Of a DNA stretch of 64,000 nt, positions 27,017 through 36,509 are shown piece after piece; position 1 is the first letter of the stretch, and every line of letters starts with the position of its first letter. The notes beneath the pieces were generated by a model, which saw only the letters and a program-made list of their open reading frames with translations, ran no database searches and was not told where the DNA came from. This DNA comes from Thermoplasmatota archaeon (GTDB lineage: Archaea > Thermoplasmatota > B47-G6 > B47-G6B > 47-G6). The translations under genes were made by a program, and so were the position numbers. The stretch is from the NCBI GenBank assembly GCA_029258975.1, contig JAPDJS010000009.1:1-64000 (forward strand), given 5' to 3'.

Positions 27017-28741
27017 TTGATTTCACAAGATTCTAAAATTTCCCCACTCGATCTTTCACGCATCAAGTTCTTTACAGATTGTTCTATAAATGCTTCAGGG
27101 TATGTTCTATTCACCATTCAGTCCTACGACTTACAAGAAACCAAAAGCAAGGTGATGGTTCACGATAAAATAAGCGTGATGAGGGATGCTGTAGGTCATT
27201 CTCCAAAATGGTATAGAGGCGACGTATACCTATATCTACAAGAGTCCACACTCGTTATGAAAAGAGTTGGCTATATAGACGAAAAGGAGATTGCACGAGA
27301 TGTTGTCTACTACGATGTATCCAAAAATGGGCATATGGTGATTGTTACTTCTGAGAAGATTCAAAAACCTAAGGGCTATGTGAGCGAAAGAATTGCTGTG
27401 ATGGATGGGATTGGTCCGTTGTTTAAAGAAAGCATTCCTAAAAAGATAATAAAGTCAAAAAACTTTGTAGACGACGGTTGGATTACTAATGCGGTCATCT
27501 CAACTTCCGGTAAGGTAGCATACACCAAAGTTTCATCCTTAGGCCCACTAAAACAAAAGATATACGTAGATGGAGATCCTATTAAAGAGATAACCGGCTT
27601 TGTCAACGAAATGATCTGGGCAGACGAAAAAATTGTGATGATTGTCACAGATTTATCAAAAAATGGTTTCTTTGGTAAAAGAGATATCATAATCATGGAA
27701 GAAAACGGCGATTGTGATGTTATTGATGTAGCAGGGGATCCTGGAGATTGGACAGAAACTTATCCTGGGATAGACGGCGAATCCTTGGCCTATTACAAGG
27801 ATAAGCTCTATTTTATTTCCACTGAGGGATATAAAAGCGTAGTTCGTGAGCTTGACCTCAGCACACTTGAACATAGAATATTGCTCGAAGGGGATAGATG
27901 CTTTCACGGCATAAGCGCGTCAAATTATGGTCTTGCACTCCTATGGAGCAATCCTCAAAGGTCTTCTGTAATAAGCATATATCGATGGAATACTCGAAAA
28001 GAATTTGAAATTACGAGCGCAACTAGACTTCCTCCTATTAACGTATCGATCGTAAACGATAGACATATTATTCTTGGAAAAGGTGAAAAAAAGATGTTCA
28101 TGGTTCATGGTGGTCCTAGATCGTCGTATGGTCTTGCGTTTAACTTTGAGGCTAGCCTTTATGCCTTAAGTGGATTTGAGGTGCATCTTATTAATTATCT
28201 GGGTAGTGCAGGGTTTAAAGAAGTAAGCTCCATAGAAGAAATAATAAGGGACGTTGCAGGCTATATTAACGCTAATAAAGGGGAAAGAAATGTACTAATA
28301 GGAGAGTCCTTTGGTGCATTCATAGGTGCGTTTATATTGTCCTTAATAGACAATATCGACGCCGCAGTATTAGAGCGGGGCATTTATGAAGATCTTTCAG
28401 CAATGTTGACTTCAGATGAAGGTATTGAGTTTGGGATGTTGACATACAAAAACAAGCATCCCATTGAAGATCCAGAAGCTTATGTGAAACACTCACCAAT
28501 TTTCCTGGCAAATAAATACAACGCCTCTGTACTCGTAGTAGGTGCCTTAGAGGATTGGAGATGTCCGTTTTCTCAATCAATAGCGCTCTACAACACTTTG
28601 AAATACTTTGGAAAAGACGTGGAGCTCCTAGTACTTAATGGCTCGCATTCTGTAAAGTACGACGGAAGCAGCAAGGAAAAAATAAACAGGATTTCAAAGA
28701 TATTTGAGTGGGTAATGAAAAAACTAGAGAATAAGACTTGA
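27017..28741 (+). CDS. Serine peptidase of the S9 (acylaminoacyl-peptidase/prolyl oligopeptidase) family
   Basis: A 574-residue S9 peptidase. The first two thirds have beta-propeller character. The alpha/beta-hydrolase part starts at FMVHGGPRSSYG (about residue 360). The triad is Ser in VLIGESFGAFIGA (about 430), Asp in VGALEDWRCPFS (about 518) and His in NGSHSVKYD (about 550). The Cys-Pro after the Asp is typical of this family. TTG at 27017 is inferred, with GGGGTTGAT upstream. It probably degrades short or N-acylated peptides in the cytoplasm. It stands alone, with 220 bases before the next gene. Confidence 0.88.
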   Translation: MISQDSKISPLDLSRIKFFTDCSINASGYVLFTIQSYDLQETKSKVMVHDKISVMRDAVGHSPKWYRGDVYLYLQESTLVMKRVGYIDEKEIARDVVYYDVSKNGHMVIVTSEKIQKPKGYVSERIAVMDGIGPLFKESIPKKIIKSKNFVDDGWITNAVISTSGKVAYTKVSSLGPLKQKIYVDGDPIKEITGFVNEMIWADEKIVMIVTDLSKNGFFGKRDIIIMEENGDCDVIDVAGDPGDWTETYPGIDGESLAYYKDKLYFISTEGYKSVVRELDLSTLEHRILLEGDRCFHGISASNYGLALLWSNPQRSSVISIYRWNTRKEFEITSATRLPPINVSIVNDRHIILGKGEKKMFMVHGGPRSSYGLAFNFEASLYALSGFEVHLINYLGSAGFKEVSSIEEIIRDVAGYINANKGERNVLIGESFGAFIGAFILSLIDNIDAAVLERGIYEDLSAMLTSDEGIEFGMLTYKNKHPIEDPEAYVKHSPIFLANKYNASVLVVGALEDWRCPFSQSIALYNTLKYFGKDVELLVLNGSHSVKYDGSSKEKINRISKIFEWVMKKLENKT

Positions 28742-28960
28742 GACTTCCGCATTGAGAAGTGAGGAAGGAGGCTTATAAAATAAGTTGTTCTAAAATGACG
28801 TTCGATAGCATGTAACATTCAATCAATAATAAGTTAAAGTTTTCCCTATCATTAATTAGGCATCTTTACACTACTTTTTAGCTCCCATGCATTTAAAAAT
28901 AACTTCTTAGGATTTTATCTAACCAAAATATTGACTATTTTGGGGTGAGGTGACTAAATA
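28742..28960 (+). promoter_or_regulatory. Intergenic region with a promoter for carbamate kinase
   Basis: About 220 bases. ATGCATTTAAAAATAAC near 28887-28903 resembles a BRE/TATA element and gives a leader of about 35-45 bases to the ATG at 28961. GGGGTGAGGTG just before the start is the ribosome binding site. Confidence 0.45.
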
Positions 28961-29908
28961 ATGAGCGAACTTGTAGTCGTTGCCTTAGGAGGAAATGCGA
29001 TCCAAAAAAATAATAAAGAACGAGACGCTGAATCCCAAATGAAAAATGTAAGGATGACTGCAAAGTATCTCGCAGAAATGTTAGAAAATGGTGTTAACCT
29101 TGTCATAACTCATGGAAATGGTCCTCAAGTTGGCGATATTCTTTTAAGAAATGAAATTGCTGCTTCTTTGGTTCCTCCTATGCCCTTAGATGTTTGTGGA
29201 GCAGAAAGTCAGGGTATGATTGGATATTGGATTCAACAAGCTTTGCAGGTAGAATTAAAAAGAAGGGGAATTCACAGGCCAGTTGCAACAATAGTAACAC
29301 AGGTTTTGGTCGATGAAAATGATCCCGCCTTCAAAAATCCTACAAAATTTATCGGTCCTTCATACACGGAGGAAGAGGCTAAAAAATTAATGAAAGAGAA
29401 AGGGTATGTAATGAAATACGACGTGGGCAGAAAAGGCTGGAGAAGAGTCGTGCCTTCGCCGGACCCTAAAAAAATTCTTGAAATAGAGGCTATTAAGAGA
29501 TTATTAGACGCTGGTGTGATTGTTATTGCCGTTGGGGGAGGAGGAATTCCGGTTATCAAGACGAAAGATGGTGATTTAAAAGGTGTCGAAGCAGTTATTG
29601 ATAAAGACTTAGCAACAGAAAGATTGGCATCACAACTTAATGCTGAAAAAATGATTATACTAACAGGAGTTGAAAAAGTGTATCTAAACTTCTCTAAACC
29701 CAACGCAAAGGCTCTTGACACAATAACAGTCAGTGAGGCTGAAAAATACTATAAAGAAGGTCATTTCCCTCCTGGAAGCATGGGTCCTAAGATCCTAGCT
29801 TCAATTAGATTTGTGAAAAACACAGGAAATGTTGCTATTATTAGCTCTCTAGAAAAGGCCCTTGAAGCACTAAGAGGAAAGACGGGCACTAGGATTGTTC
29901 CTGACTAG
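28961..29908 (+). CDS. arcC: Carbamate kinase
   Basis: A 315-residue carbamate kinase of the amino-acid kinase fold. Motifs are [10 protein letters not shown] (residues 6-15), [17 protein letters not shown] (about 48-64), [12 protein letters not shown] (about 190-201), [13 protein letters not shown] (about 217) and [16 protein letters not shown] (about 270). It interconverts carbamoyl phosphate plus ADP with carbamate plus ATP. No ornithine carbamoyltransferase or arginine deiminase is nearby. In thermophilic archaea these enzymes also make carbamoyl phosphate. It is followed by the flavoprotein 12 bases later. Confidence 0.95.
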   Translation: MSELVVVALGGNAIQKNNKERDAESQMKNVRMTAKYLAEMLENGVNLVITHGNGPQVGDILLRNEIAASLVPPMPLDVCGAESQGMIGYWIQQALQVELKRRGIHRPVATIVTQVLVDENDPAFKNPTKFIGPSYTEEEAKKLMKEKGYVMKYDVGRKGWRRVVPSPDPKKILEIEAIKRLLDAGVIVIAVGGGGIPVIKTKDGDLKGVEAVIDKDLATERLASQLNAEKMIILTGVEKVYLNFSKPNAKALDTITVSEAEKYYKEGHFPPGSMGPKILASIRFVKNTGNVAIISSLEKALEALRGKTGTRIVPD

Positions 29909-29920
29909 GGGGTGTATCTC

Positions 29921-31243
29921 GTGAGAATTGTTATTGTAGGTGGGATGACTGCTGGAACAACTGCAGCACAGATGGCAAGACTTTACGATAAAAAAGGAGA
30001 GCATGAAATAATTATTCTAGAAAAGGAAAAATATCCGCTATATTCTCGTTGTGTACTACCTTTTGTTATTTCAGGGAAGGTTTCTAAGGAGATGGCGATT
30101 GAGTTTGACAAAAAATGGTATGAACGTCATGATATAGATCTTAGACTTTCTACAGAGGTTCGTTCTTTAAATGTAAAGGATAAGTTTGTCGAAACATCTT
30201 CTGGAGAACGTATAAAGTTTGATAAACTAATAATTGCTACAGGTTCGATCGATAAACCCAAATATGGAAACTATCAGAGAATATTTAATTTAAGAACTCT
30301 CGACGATGCCTTAAGAATAAAAGATGCTGCTAAAAGTGCTAAGACAGCAATAGTAATGGGTGCGGGCGCGATAGGGTGTGAAGTTGCTGAAGCACTAAAA
30401 GAGTTGTCATTAGAAGTCACTTTAGTAGAATACTTTGACTATGTTTTACCAAAATTCGTCGACAAAGAAATTGGCTCTAGAATATCAAAGATCTTAGAAA
30501 GTCATGGCATTAAGTTGATGTTAGGAACTGCTGTAAAAAACGTGCAAGAACAGGAAGATAGAGTTGTGGTAGAAACCTCAAAGGGAACTATAGAAGCTGA
30601 TATGGCAGTTTCGGCACTAGGAATAAGACCTAATCTAGAAATTATTCAAAATCAAGGAATAGAACTTGGGAGTACTGGAAGAATAAAAATAAATGAACGT
30701 GCAGAAACCAATATTCCTGGAATATATGCGGCAGGAGAATGTACAGAGTATCCCGATCTTATAACGGGAAATCCTGTCCCTGTCGGACTAGGAAGTATCG
30801 CCTTTAGACAGGGCATGGTTGCAGGAATTAACGCCGCAGGAGGGAATACAAGACTTCCACCTGGCGTGCTTAATACGCGAGTATCCAAGATTTTTGATAT
30901 TGAAATTGCCGGTATTGGACCAACAGCAACCGAATTAAAAAATGCTGGAATTAAATTTAAACAAGTTATTTCCCAAACAAAAGATCTCCCAGAATACTAT
31001 CCAGGTGGAGAAGACTACATTTCGAAACTTATTTTCGACAATAATGGGAGAATATTGGGATACCAAGCTATCGGGCGTAATGCAGGGCTAAGGGCTAACA
31101 TTATAGCATCTGTCGTTGTTACGGGAGGTACTGTTTTTGATCTTGAAATGCTGGAAACAGCATATACTCCTCCAACTGCACCTATACTTGATCCTGCGAT
31201 CATGCCTGCAATAAGTGCATCAAGAATTCTGCGCAGACCTTGA
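29921..31243 (+). CDS. CoA-disulfide reductase / NADH oxidase-like flavoprotein
   Basis: A 440-residue FAD-dependent pyridine nucleotide-disulfide oxidoreductase. The FAD motif is IVIVGGMTAGTTAAQMA (residues 2-18). The active-site Cys is in YPLYSRCVLPFVISG (about 43), as in CoA-disulfide reductase and NADH oxidase. A second Rossmann motif is VMGAGAIGCEVAEAL (about 147), and NIPGIYAAGECTEYPD follows near 265. GTG at 29921 follows GGGGGTG by six bases. Likely roles are CoA redox balance, sulfur reduction or oxygen removal. Its 3' end overlaps the convergent ADP-ribosylglycohydrolase gene by 24 bases. Confidence 0.9.
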   Translation: MRIVIVGGMTAGTTAAQMARLYDKKGEHEIIILEKEKYPLYSRCVLPFVISGKVSKEMAIEFDKKWYERHDIDLRLSTEVRSLNVKDKFVETSSGERIKFDKLIIATGSIDKPKYGNYQRIFNLRTLDDALRIKDAAKSAKTAIVMGAGAIGCEVAEALKELSLEVTLVEYFDYVLPKFVDKEIGSRISKILESHGIKLMLGTAVKNVQEQEDRVVVETSKGTIEADMAVSALGIRPNLEIIQNQGIELGSTGRIKINERAETNIPGIYAAGECTEYPDLITGNPVPVGLGSIAFRQGMVAGINAAGGNTRLPPGVLNTRVSKIFDIEIAGIGPTATELKNAGIKFKQVISQTKDLPEYYPGGEDYISKLIFDNNGRILGYQAIGRNAGLRANIIASVVVTGGTVFDLEMLETAYTPPTAPILDPAIMPAISASRILRRP

Positions 31244-32140
31244 CTTAGCGAGGTCATAGAGTTTTTCGCTTTTTTCAATAATTTCATCTTTTATAGACAC
31301 ATACTCTAACCATTCCTTCGGGATGGCTTCATATCCCAACTTTATTCCCAAAACTGCTCCAGAAACAGCACAATTTGTATCAGTATCTCCACCCATATTC
31401 ACAATTGTAAGTAGCGTCTCTTCAAAATCTTCCTCAAAAGAAGAAATAACAGCTATTCTTAATGTATTCGTAATTAGTCCTTTAAACTCCCTAGGTTCCA
31501 GGGATTCTATGTTCATGTTTAAGGATTCCTCAAAGATCTTCACTACTTTTTCATCCAAAAATTCTGATGGAATATAATGCACAAGATCTAAAGCCTCTAA
31601 GTAGCTATCTTCTGGAGACAGTCCCTCACCGATTGAGTTTAAAAATTTTGAAAACATTACCGCTGAGGTGACTGCTTTATTCGTATAGTGGGTTAGCAAA
31701 GTCTCCGAGATTATATCGTTGACAAATTTCTCGATATCGTCACTATAGAAGTGATAAAGGGCTATTGGAGATATTCTCATAAGGGGGCCATTGCCAAATC
31801 CATATCCCATAGAAGAGGCATATTTTGCGCCAGCGTAAATGTCGTCCAATGATGCGTGAGAAAGTGCATAATAAGTGGTAAGACCTATCCCTATCATCTT
31901 GTCTTTGTTTTCTATATACTTCTTAAGAACACTTTGTGGATTGTACTTTCCTTCCTCTAAGATAGTATCTAAAACGATTTTCATCATTATTGTATCATCA
32001 GTGTAGGCATTTGCTTTGACGGGTCCTTTTATGTATCCATATTGTTCCTTTATGTCCGGGGCACCTATACCCTCGAAGGGAGATCCCAAAACGTCTCCCA
32101 CAACAAATCCTAAGAGGGCTCCAACGAACTTATTTTTCAA
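31220..32140 (-). CDS. ADP-ribosylglycohydrolase family protein
   Basis: A 306-residue DraG/ARH-type hydrolase. It begins with FVGALLGFVVGDVLGSPFEG. The Mg-binding residues are in AYTDDTIMM (about residue 45) and VNMGGDTDTNCAVSGAVLG (about 243). Such enzymes remove ADP-ribose from proteins or nucleic acids. The TTG start at 32140 is backed by GGAGGTG eight bases upstream. It closely follows the EamA transporter and together with the OB-domain protein forms a three-gene minus-strand operon. No ADP-ribosyltransferase is visible in the window. Confidence 0.92.
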   Translation of the reverse strand: MKNKFVGALLGFVVGDVLGSPFEGIGAPDIKEQYGYIKGPVKANAYTDDTIMMKIVLDTILEEGKYNPQSVLKKYIENKDKMIGIGLTTYYALSHASLDDIYAGAKYASSMGYGFGNGPLMRISPIALYHFYSDDIEKFVNDIISETLLTHYTNKAVTSAVMFSKFLNSIGEGLSPEDSYLEALDLVHYIPSEFLDEKVVKIFEESLNMNIESLEPREFKGLITNTLRIAVISSFEEDFEETLLTIVNMGGDTDTNCAVSGAVLGIKLGYEAIPKEWLEYVSIKDEIIEKSEKLYDLAKSRSAQNS

Positions 32141-32143
32141 AAC

Positions 32144-33019
32144 TTAAACACCTCCAAGGGAAGTAAGGAGTATTCCCATGAGAACTAATACAACTCCAAG
32201 GTATCCTAACCTTGGAATATTTGAGGTTCTCTCATCTTTATAAATTATTTGCGAACCCACAAAACCTATGACTGGAGATGCTGATGCTATCACTGTGATT
32301 GCCCCAACGTTGCCTGAAAGATAGATTGCGTAGTAGTATGCTATGCTCCCTACTAAAATTCCAAAAACTCCGCCAATATTAAGCATAACAAATGATTTAG
32401 CACTTATTTTGTAATTTTTCATTAGAATAGCAGCGTAGGGGCCGTATATGGCCAGAATTACAAACCCTCGTATCATCACAACTATTTCTGGTGGAAGTTG
32501 TGCTCTGAGCATCATTCCATAAATTGTTAGTCCTAGACCCCATATAAAAGCCGCGATGAGTCCGCATACGACGCCCATCAATTTGTCTTTTACATCTCTA
32601 AAAGAGTACGAAGTTAGGAATATCCCGAGAACTACTAAGAAGGCTCCTACTATACTAAAAAGTGTTGGAATTTCCCTTAAGAAGAGCCATGAAAAAATCA
32701 AAACAAATATTTGAAACGTATAAGATACTGGCGTTCCTATACTCACTCCACCCCTTTTAATCGCTTCAAGGAAAAAGATGTCTCCTAAAATTACATTCAT
32801 TATCGTAGCAATAATCACGGCCAAAATAGTTAACTCATCTAGAGTTGATAGAGAATACGTATATCCGACTCCAATAACTATACCTAAAATTGCAGCAAAA
32901 TTATTTTTTAATGCATTAGCACGAACTCCGGTGAGGTTTCCAATAAAAGGTTTGTAAATAAGCGGTGAAATTCCCCAAGAAAGTAATGCTATTATGGCCA
33001 AAATATAGGGAATAATCAT
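32144..33019 (-). CDS. EamA/DMT-family transporter
   Basis: A 291-residue membrane protein with about ten TM helices arranged as two homologous five-helix halves. The first begins YILAIIALLSWGISPLIYKPF and the second VCGLIAAFIWGLGLTIYGMML, the internal repeat typical of EamA permeases. The second ATG (33019) is preferred because GGAGG lies eight bases ahead of it. The substrate cannot be told; family members export amino acids or metabolites. Confidence 0.9.
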   Translation of the reverse strand: MIIPYILAIIALLSWGISPLIYKPFIGNLTGVRANALKNNFAAILGIVIGVGYTYSLSTLDELTILAVIIATIMNVILGDIFFLEAIKRGGVSIGTPVSYTFQIFVLIFSWLFLREIPTLFSIVGAFLVVLGIFLTSYSFRDVKDKLMGVVCGLIAAFIWGLGLTIYGMMLRAQLPPEIVVMIRGFVILAIYGPYAAILMKNYKISAKSFVMLNIGGVFGILVGSIAYYYAIYLSGNVGAITVIASASPVIGFVGSQIIYKDERTSNIPRLGYLGVVLVLMGILLTSLGGV

Positions 33020-33021
33020 TA

Positions 33022-33711
33022 TCATATCCTCCTTATCGAGGTAGCCTCAATGTATAACGTTCCTTGGAATAGTCTGAGAATCCCCTGAATTTCGACATTC
33101 GATCCGTGGAGGTTATACATCTGTATCTCGTCCACGTTTAGTCGTGGAGAAGCTCGAACCATAAGCACTTTTCCATCGGGAAGAACAAGACGTGCATCAA
33201 GCCCTTTAATAAGTAACTCTGGGGACAATATCTTTCCTTTTACTTTTATTGGAGAATCCAAATATTCTTCTAGTCTCTCGATTTCACCTACATCATAAAA
33301 CTGACGTTCTGATGATTTCCATAGCTTATCGAACATCTCGTTTAGATCCTCTATCACTTGATTATCCGTAGTTACAAAGGCCTTTACATCTTTCACAATT
33401 GGTCCCATAAATATGTATGCTCTATCATCGCTCACTGCAAAGTTCATATGCACATTATCTGCCTCTCTGACTATAGCCTTTCTAACAATTTCCCCAGGAA
33501 GTTTTGTACCCTTTTGGACCAATATTTTTACGTCCTCTGGTATTGGGATTGTCTCCATCTGAGTAGTACAAATCTTTAGGTTTCGCTCTTCAACGAGGTT
33601 CCAGTCTGCAGTAATCACATTATCTCTGCTTTTGTAAAACATGTATTCTAATGCTATCATAGTTAACGCAGTTCCAACGAGGAATCCCATTAGTGCTGAA
33701 AATGGATCCAT
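33022..33711 (-). CDS. Membrane-anchored hypothetical protein with OB-like C terminus
   Basis: A 229-residue protein with one N-terminal TM segment (FSALMGFLVGTALTMIALEYMF, about 4-25) and a soluble domain. The C-terminal 75 residues (PIKVKGKILSPELLIKGLDARLVLPDGKV... and NVEIQGILRLFQGTLYIEATSI) have the beta pattern of an OB-fold. ATG at 33711 is preferred, with GGGTG eight bases upstream. It overlaps the transporter's longer frame but not its likely start. No function was recognised. Confidence 0.7.
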   Translation of the reverse strand: MDPFSALMGFLVGTALTMIALEYMFYKSRDNVITADWNLVEERNLKICTTQMETIPIPEDVKILVQKGTKLPGEIVRKAIVREADNVHMNFAVSDDRAYIFMGPIVKDVKAFVTTDNQVIEDLNEMFDKLWKSSERQFYDVGEIERLEEYLDSPIKVKGKILSPELLIKGLDARLVLPDGKVLMVRASPRLNVDEIQMYNLHGSNVEIQGILRLFQGTLYIEATSIRRI

Positions 33712-34185
33712 ACTCCTAGCACCCACGTTATAATGTTAAGCATATGACTATTTATGGCCAAGTACCCAACTCAAAAATTCGCTGATATGCATATAAATGT
33801 TTTTCTTTTTAATATTTGATTTTCCTTGCATTGATATGCAAAAATTTCCACTAATGGAAATTTACACATCCTACGAAGGCCTACCTATAAAATTGCAAAG
33901 TTACCAGAGTCCTTTTGGAATCTCCCGGCCTTAAGTGCGAGTACTTTCAAAGTAGATTCAAAAGATGATGTATTTAAGTGTTTTGAGCTCAGCCAATTCA
34001 TCTCCGCTATGTAGGGCAGGGCTTTCTCGGCGATGGTTTTGTAAGTCGTATTTATCCATACATCAGAAAGATTATTTGTTCTTGCACACATTTACTTCGT
34101 TATGTGCAAGTTTTTAAAGTCTTAAACTATTTCGTATTTTGACGTCTCGTGTTCTGATCAGCTGCAACTTTTGTAGAGTCCATAA
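33712..34185. other. Intergenic region, apparently decayed DNA
   Basis: About 475 bases with no convincing gene. Near 33780-33850 two copies of GATATGCA occur in AT-rich DNA (GATATGCATATAAATG and GATATGCAAAAAT), probably promoter-type sequence. From about 33890 to 34090 base composition becomes more balanced and both strands give short open frames. One plus-strand frame encodes LPESFWNLPALSASTFKV and is broken by TAG near 34012. It looks like a decayed gene, but no family could be assigned. Confidence 0.4.
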
Positions 34186-34392
34186 ATATCGTTACGGCTA
34201 ACCTTTCAGCCTCCCAAGCTCGATAAAAAGATTGCATCTCTAAGAGCTGAAACTTTATACGACACTATTTCAAGAAGGCTTGACGTAAACGGGGAAAGTT
34301 GTACTATAAAGAAATACAAGGTCGTCGGAGATCTTCTCGCGAGAGCAGAAATATATAAAGTTTCTAGGAGAATGCTAAAGGCATTTTCTTGA
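34186..34392 (+). pseudogene. Open frame without a start, probable gene remnant
   Basis: Sixty-eight sense codons on the plus strand run up to a TGA at 34390-34392. They read as a basic helical protein tail (KKIASLRAETLYDTISRRL, then KKYKVVGDLLARAEIYKVSRR). The frame has no ATG, GTG or TTG with a ribosome binding site near its beginning. A TAA closes it upstream at 34183-34185. Codon content looks like real coding sequence, so it may be the 3' end of a disrupted gene. It ends at the stop of the convergent radical SAM gene. No family was identified. Confidence 0.35.
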
Positions 34393-36012
34393 CTAACCCC
34401 TCACTAAAAATCTAAAGAGCTCATGCACGAATGAGTTAAAGCTTCTAATGTTTACCTTTGAAAATGTATGTTCTATGATCTTAGGATCGGACTCTATGCT
34501 CTTTATTGCGTTCTCGAGAGCATTTAAGGCATATTTTCCAACTCTAATAAGAATCTTTGATTTTATTCCTTTCGGGGCTGTTTGCTCTATGAGCTTCCTG
34601 TAAAGCCTTTTGCTTACCCATATACTGTGTCTCCATCCAACAATTATGGTTTCAAGAGCACTTTCTGGAAGTTCACAAAGTTTTGTATGATCAAGCTTAC
34701 CGTCTAAGAGAGATCCTCCCATTGGGACTAAAAGCAAAGGAAATGTCCAAACATAAAGTTTGGCGTCATGTATTTTATCTATAACTTTTATAGTTGCCTT
34801 GTAGTCTTTGTCCTTCTCTCCTGGAAAGCCAACTATGTATGTGTAGCATGGGTACCAGAAGTTCTCATTCATAATATATGCCGCATCAACTAACATCCTT
34901 GGCCAATCCTCAGCAGACCAGGGCCTGGGCTTCCCTATAAAATATTTTCTTACGATATCTGGGCTTCCACTTTCAAATCCTATCTGTGGGAATATGGGCC
35001 TTGAGGAGTCGTATCTGCATATCTCTGTTATCCTTCTAACTACGTTTTTTGCAGAGAGTACTGTTGCAATTGAAGTATGGCTAAATACTGCTCTTGGCTT
35101 ATAATCTTTTTCCCAGAATTTTTCGCACTCTTTCTGAACTTCGGAGAATAACTTTAACACTTTTTCTTCATTTACATTAATTCCTCTCGCCCCATACAGA
35201 AGAACATCCTCAGATACAAGATCTATGTGTTTTGCACCAGCCTTTAGATTTAGTCTTGTCTCCTCAAGGACTCTGTCAATGGGCATATATTTTATTTTAA
35301 ACATTGAAGGAGAGCAGAACTGACACCTTCTGGGACAGCCTCTCATTACTTGAACAATACCATTTCTTGATGGTGTTTTTATCGTTGGAATTTCGCTTGG
35401 GTCGTTAATATCCTCTCCTAAAACTCTTCTTGGAACTTTTCTTCCATTTAATACATCTAAGAACACTTTTGGTGCTGTTTTTTCTCCTTCTCCCTCATAT
35501 AAAATGTCAATTTCGAATTCATGAAGCTTATTTCTTAGTTGCCACGCTCCAGGACCACCAACAATAATTTTGTATGAATACTTTTTCTTTTTTCTTAGCT
35601 CATTGAGTTTTTGCATAAGAATTCTAAACTCATATTCAGTACAAGTAATACCACCACCAAAAATGGATCTTAACGTCCAGGAAACCGGTGCTAAACCTAA
35701 AGGATCTAAAACGTGTACACCAACAATTTTAGTCTTATCATCAATTACGTACTCGAGATGCTCTGGAGGTGTTATTATTACGCTTTCTCTGGGAAATCCA
35801 CTCCTCAGTAATGCTGCCTCTAGTTTACTTAGGCCATAGGGCGCTATTTTAGCTCTGTGCTCTCTATCAACTGAAACTTTAGGTGATAAGAATCTATACT
35901 GTACAATCCTTGGCACTAAGCGATAAGGTAAACATAAACCAAACCCTAAGAAGCTCATATCGCTAAAATCTGTAAAGAGAGCTCTATCTGTTGTAAGAAC
36001 AATCTTTGGCAT
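34393..36012 (-). CDS. Radical SAM protein with B12-binding-like N-terminal domain
   Basis: A 539-residue radical SAM enzyme. The N-terminal 190 residues look like a cobalamin-binding-type Rossmann domain (KIVGVHVLDPLGLAP, YKIIVGGPGAWQLR, ILYEGEGEKTAPKVF). The SAM cluster motif is VMRGCPRRCQFCSPSMF (CX3CX2C, about residues 226-242). The barrel continues with PQIGFESGSPDIVRK and YTYIVGFPGEKDKDY. The His expected in a true B12-binding DxHxxG motif is not present, so cobalamin use is doubtful. The start is uncertain between 36018 and 36012. It is flanked on both sides by decayed DNA and its substrate is unknown. Confidence 0.85.
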   Translation of the reverse strand: MPKIVLTTDRALFTDFSDMSFLGFGLCLPYRLVPRIVQYRFLSPKVSVDREHRAKIAPYGLSKLEAALLRSGFPRESVIITPPEHLEYVIDDKTKIVGVHVLDPLGLAPVSWTLRSIFGGGITCTEYEFRILMQKLNELRKKKKYSYKIIVGGPGAWQLRNKLHEFEIDILYEGEGEKTAPKVFLDVLNGRKVPRRVLGEDINDPSEIPTIKTPSRNGIVQVMRGCPRRCQFCSPSMFKIKYMPIDRVLEETRLNLKAGAKHIDLVSEDVLLYGARGINVNEEKVLKLFSEVQKECEKFWEKDYKPRAVFSHTSIATVLSAKNVVRRITEICRYDSSRPIFPQIGFESGSPDIVRKYFIGKPRPWSAEDWPRMLVDAAYIMNENFWYPCYTYIVGFPGEKDKDYKATIKVIDKIHDAKLYVWTFPLLLVPMGGSLLDGKLDHTKLCELPESALETIIVGWRHSIWVSKRLYRKLIEQTAPKGIKSKILIRVGKYALNALENAIKSIESDPKIIEHTFSKVNIRSFNSFVHELFRFLVRG

Positions 36013-36038
36013 GGGCATCGCCCAAATTATTTTCCCAA

Positions 36039-36072
36039 TATATCAGAATTAGATATATCGTATTCTGATATA
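36039..36072. promoter_or_regulatory. Perfect 11-bp inverted repeat upstream of the radical SAM gene
   Basis: Arms TATATCAGAAT (36039-36049) and ATTCTGATATA (36062-36072) are exact reverse complements with a 12-base AT-rich spacer. The repeat lies 27 bases or more upstream of the radical SAM start on the minus strand, overlapping where its TATA box would be. It could be an operator; an end of a vanished mobile element is the alternative. Confidence 0.5.
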
Positions 36073-36293
36073 AATATGCACGTTATGCACGCCGTGACAA
36101 TAGCTGGAATAATACAAAAATTTATTTAAAAATGGCATGAAAATCTCAGTATCAAGAGCATATATGTGGTATTTTGTGTATGCCTCCTTCAGCGTTCTCA
36201 GTGGAAGTATCCTACCTATTAAGAAACCTATATAGAGTAATGATGACTCTTCTAGGAGCGTTATGTGGTGCAGTCTCCCTTAGAAAACTGTTT

Positions 36294-36509
36294 TCAAGGC
36301 TTTAAGCTGTTCTCGTTGAGTCCCGAAGCTATGTCCGTGAAGATTTTCGCGACCTTGTAACATTTCGTTGCACAGTAGCTCTTGAGGTATTCGATCCGCC
36401 CCTCAAGGTCTTCTTTCTGATCCCTGCTTGAGGCCCTTGTGTAGATAACGACTTTATCGGGAGTCTTACCCTCAAGAATTCTTTTGATTTTACTCTCCGG
36501 GATTCTCTT
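36294..36509 (-). pseudogene. Remnant of an IS607-type TnpA serine recombinase
   Basis: An open minus-strand stretch of 71 codons reads KRIPESKIKRILEGKTPDK, then VVIYTRASSRDQKEDLEGRIEYLK, then VAKIFTDIASGLNEN and stops. This is the junction of the HTH domain with the resolvase catalytic domain of IS607 TnpA, including the catalytic Ser in YTRASSRDQ. The HTH upstream is cut off by in-frame stops (TGA at 36510-36512) and the rest of the catalytic domain is missing. It is therefore inactive. The gene order relative to the TnpB remnant is the reverse of an intact IS607 element. Confidence 0.8.

Noticed and set aside
36180..36305. 41-residue plus-strand frame starting MPPSAFSVEVSYLL
   Set aside because: No ribosome binding site, it overlaps the TnpA remnant, and it lies in decayed transposon DNA. 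It might be relic sequence but cannot be supported as a gene.
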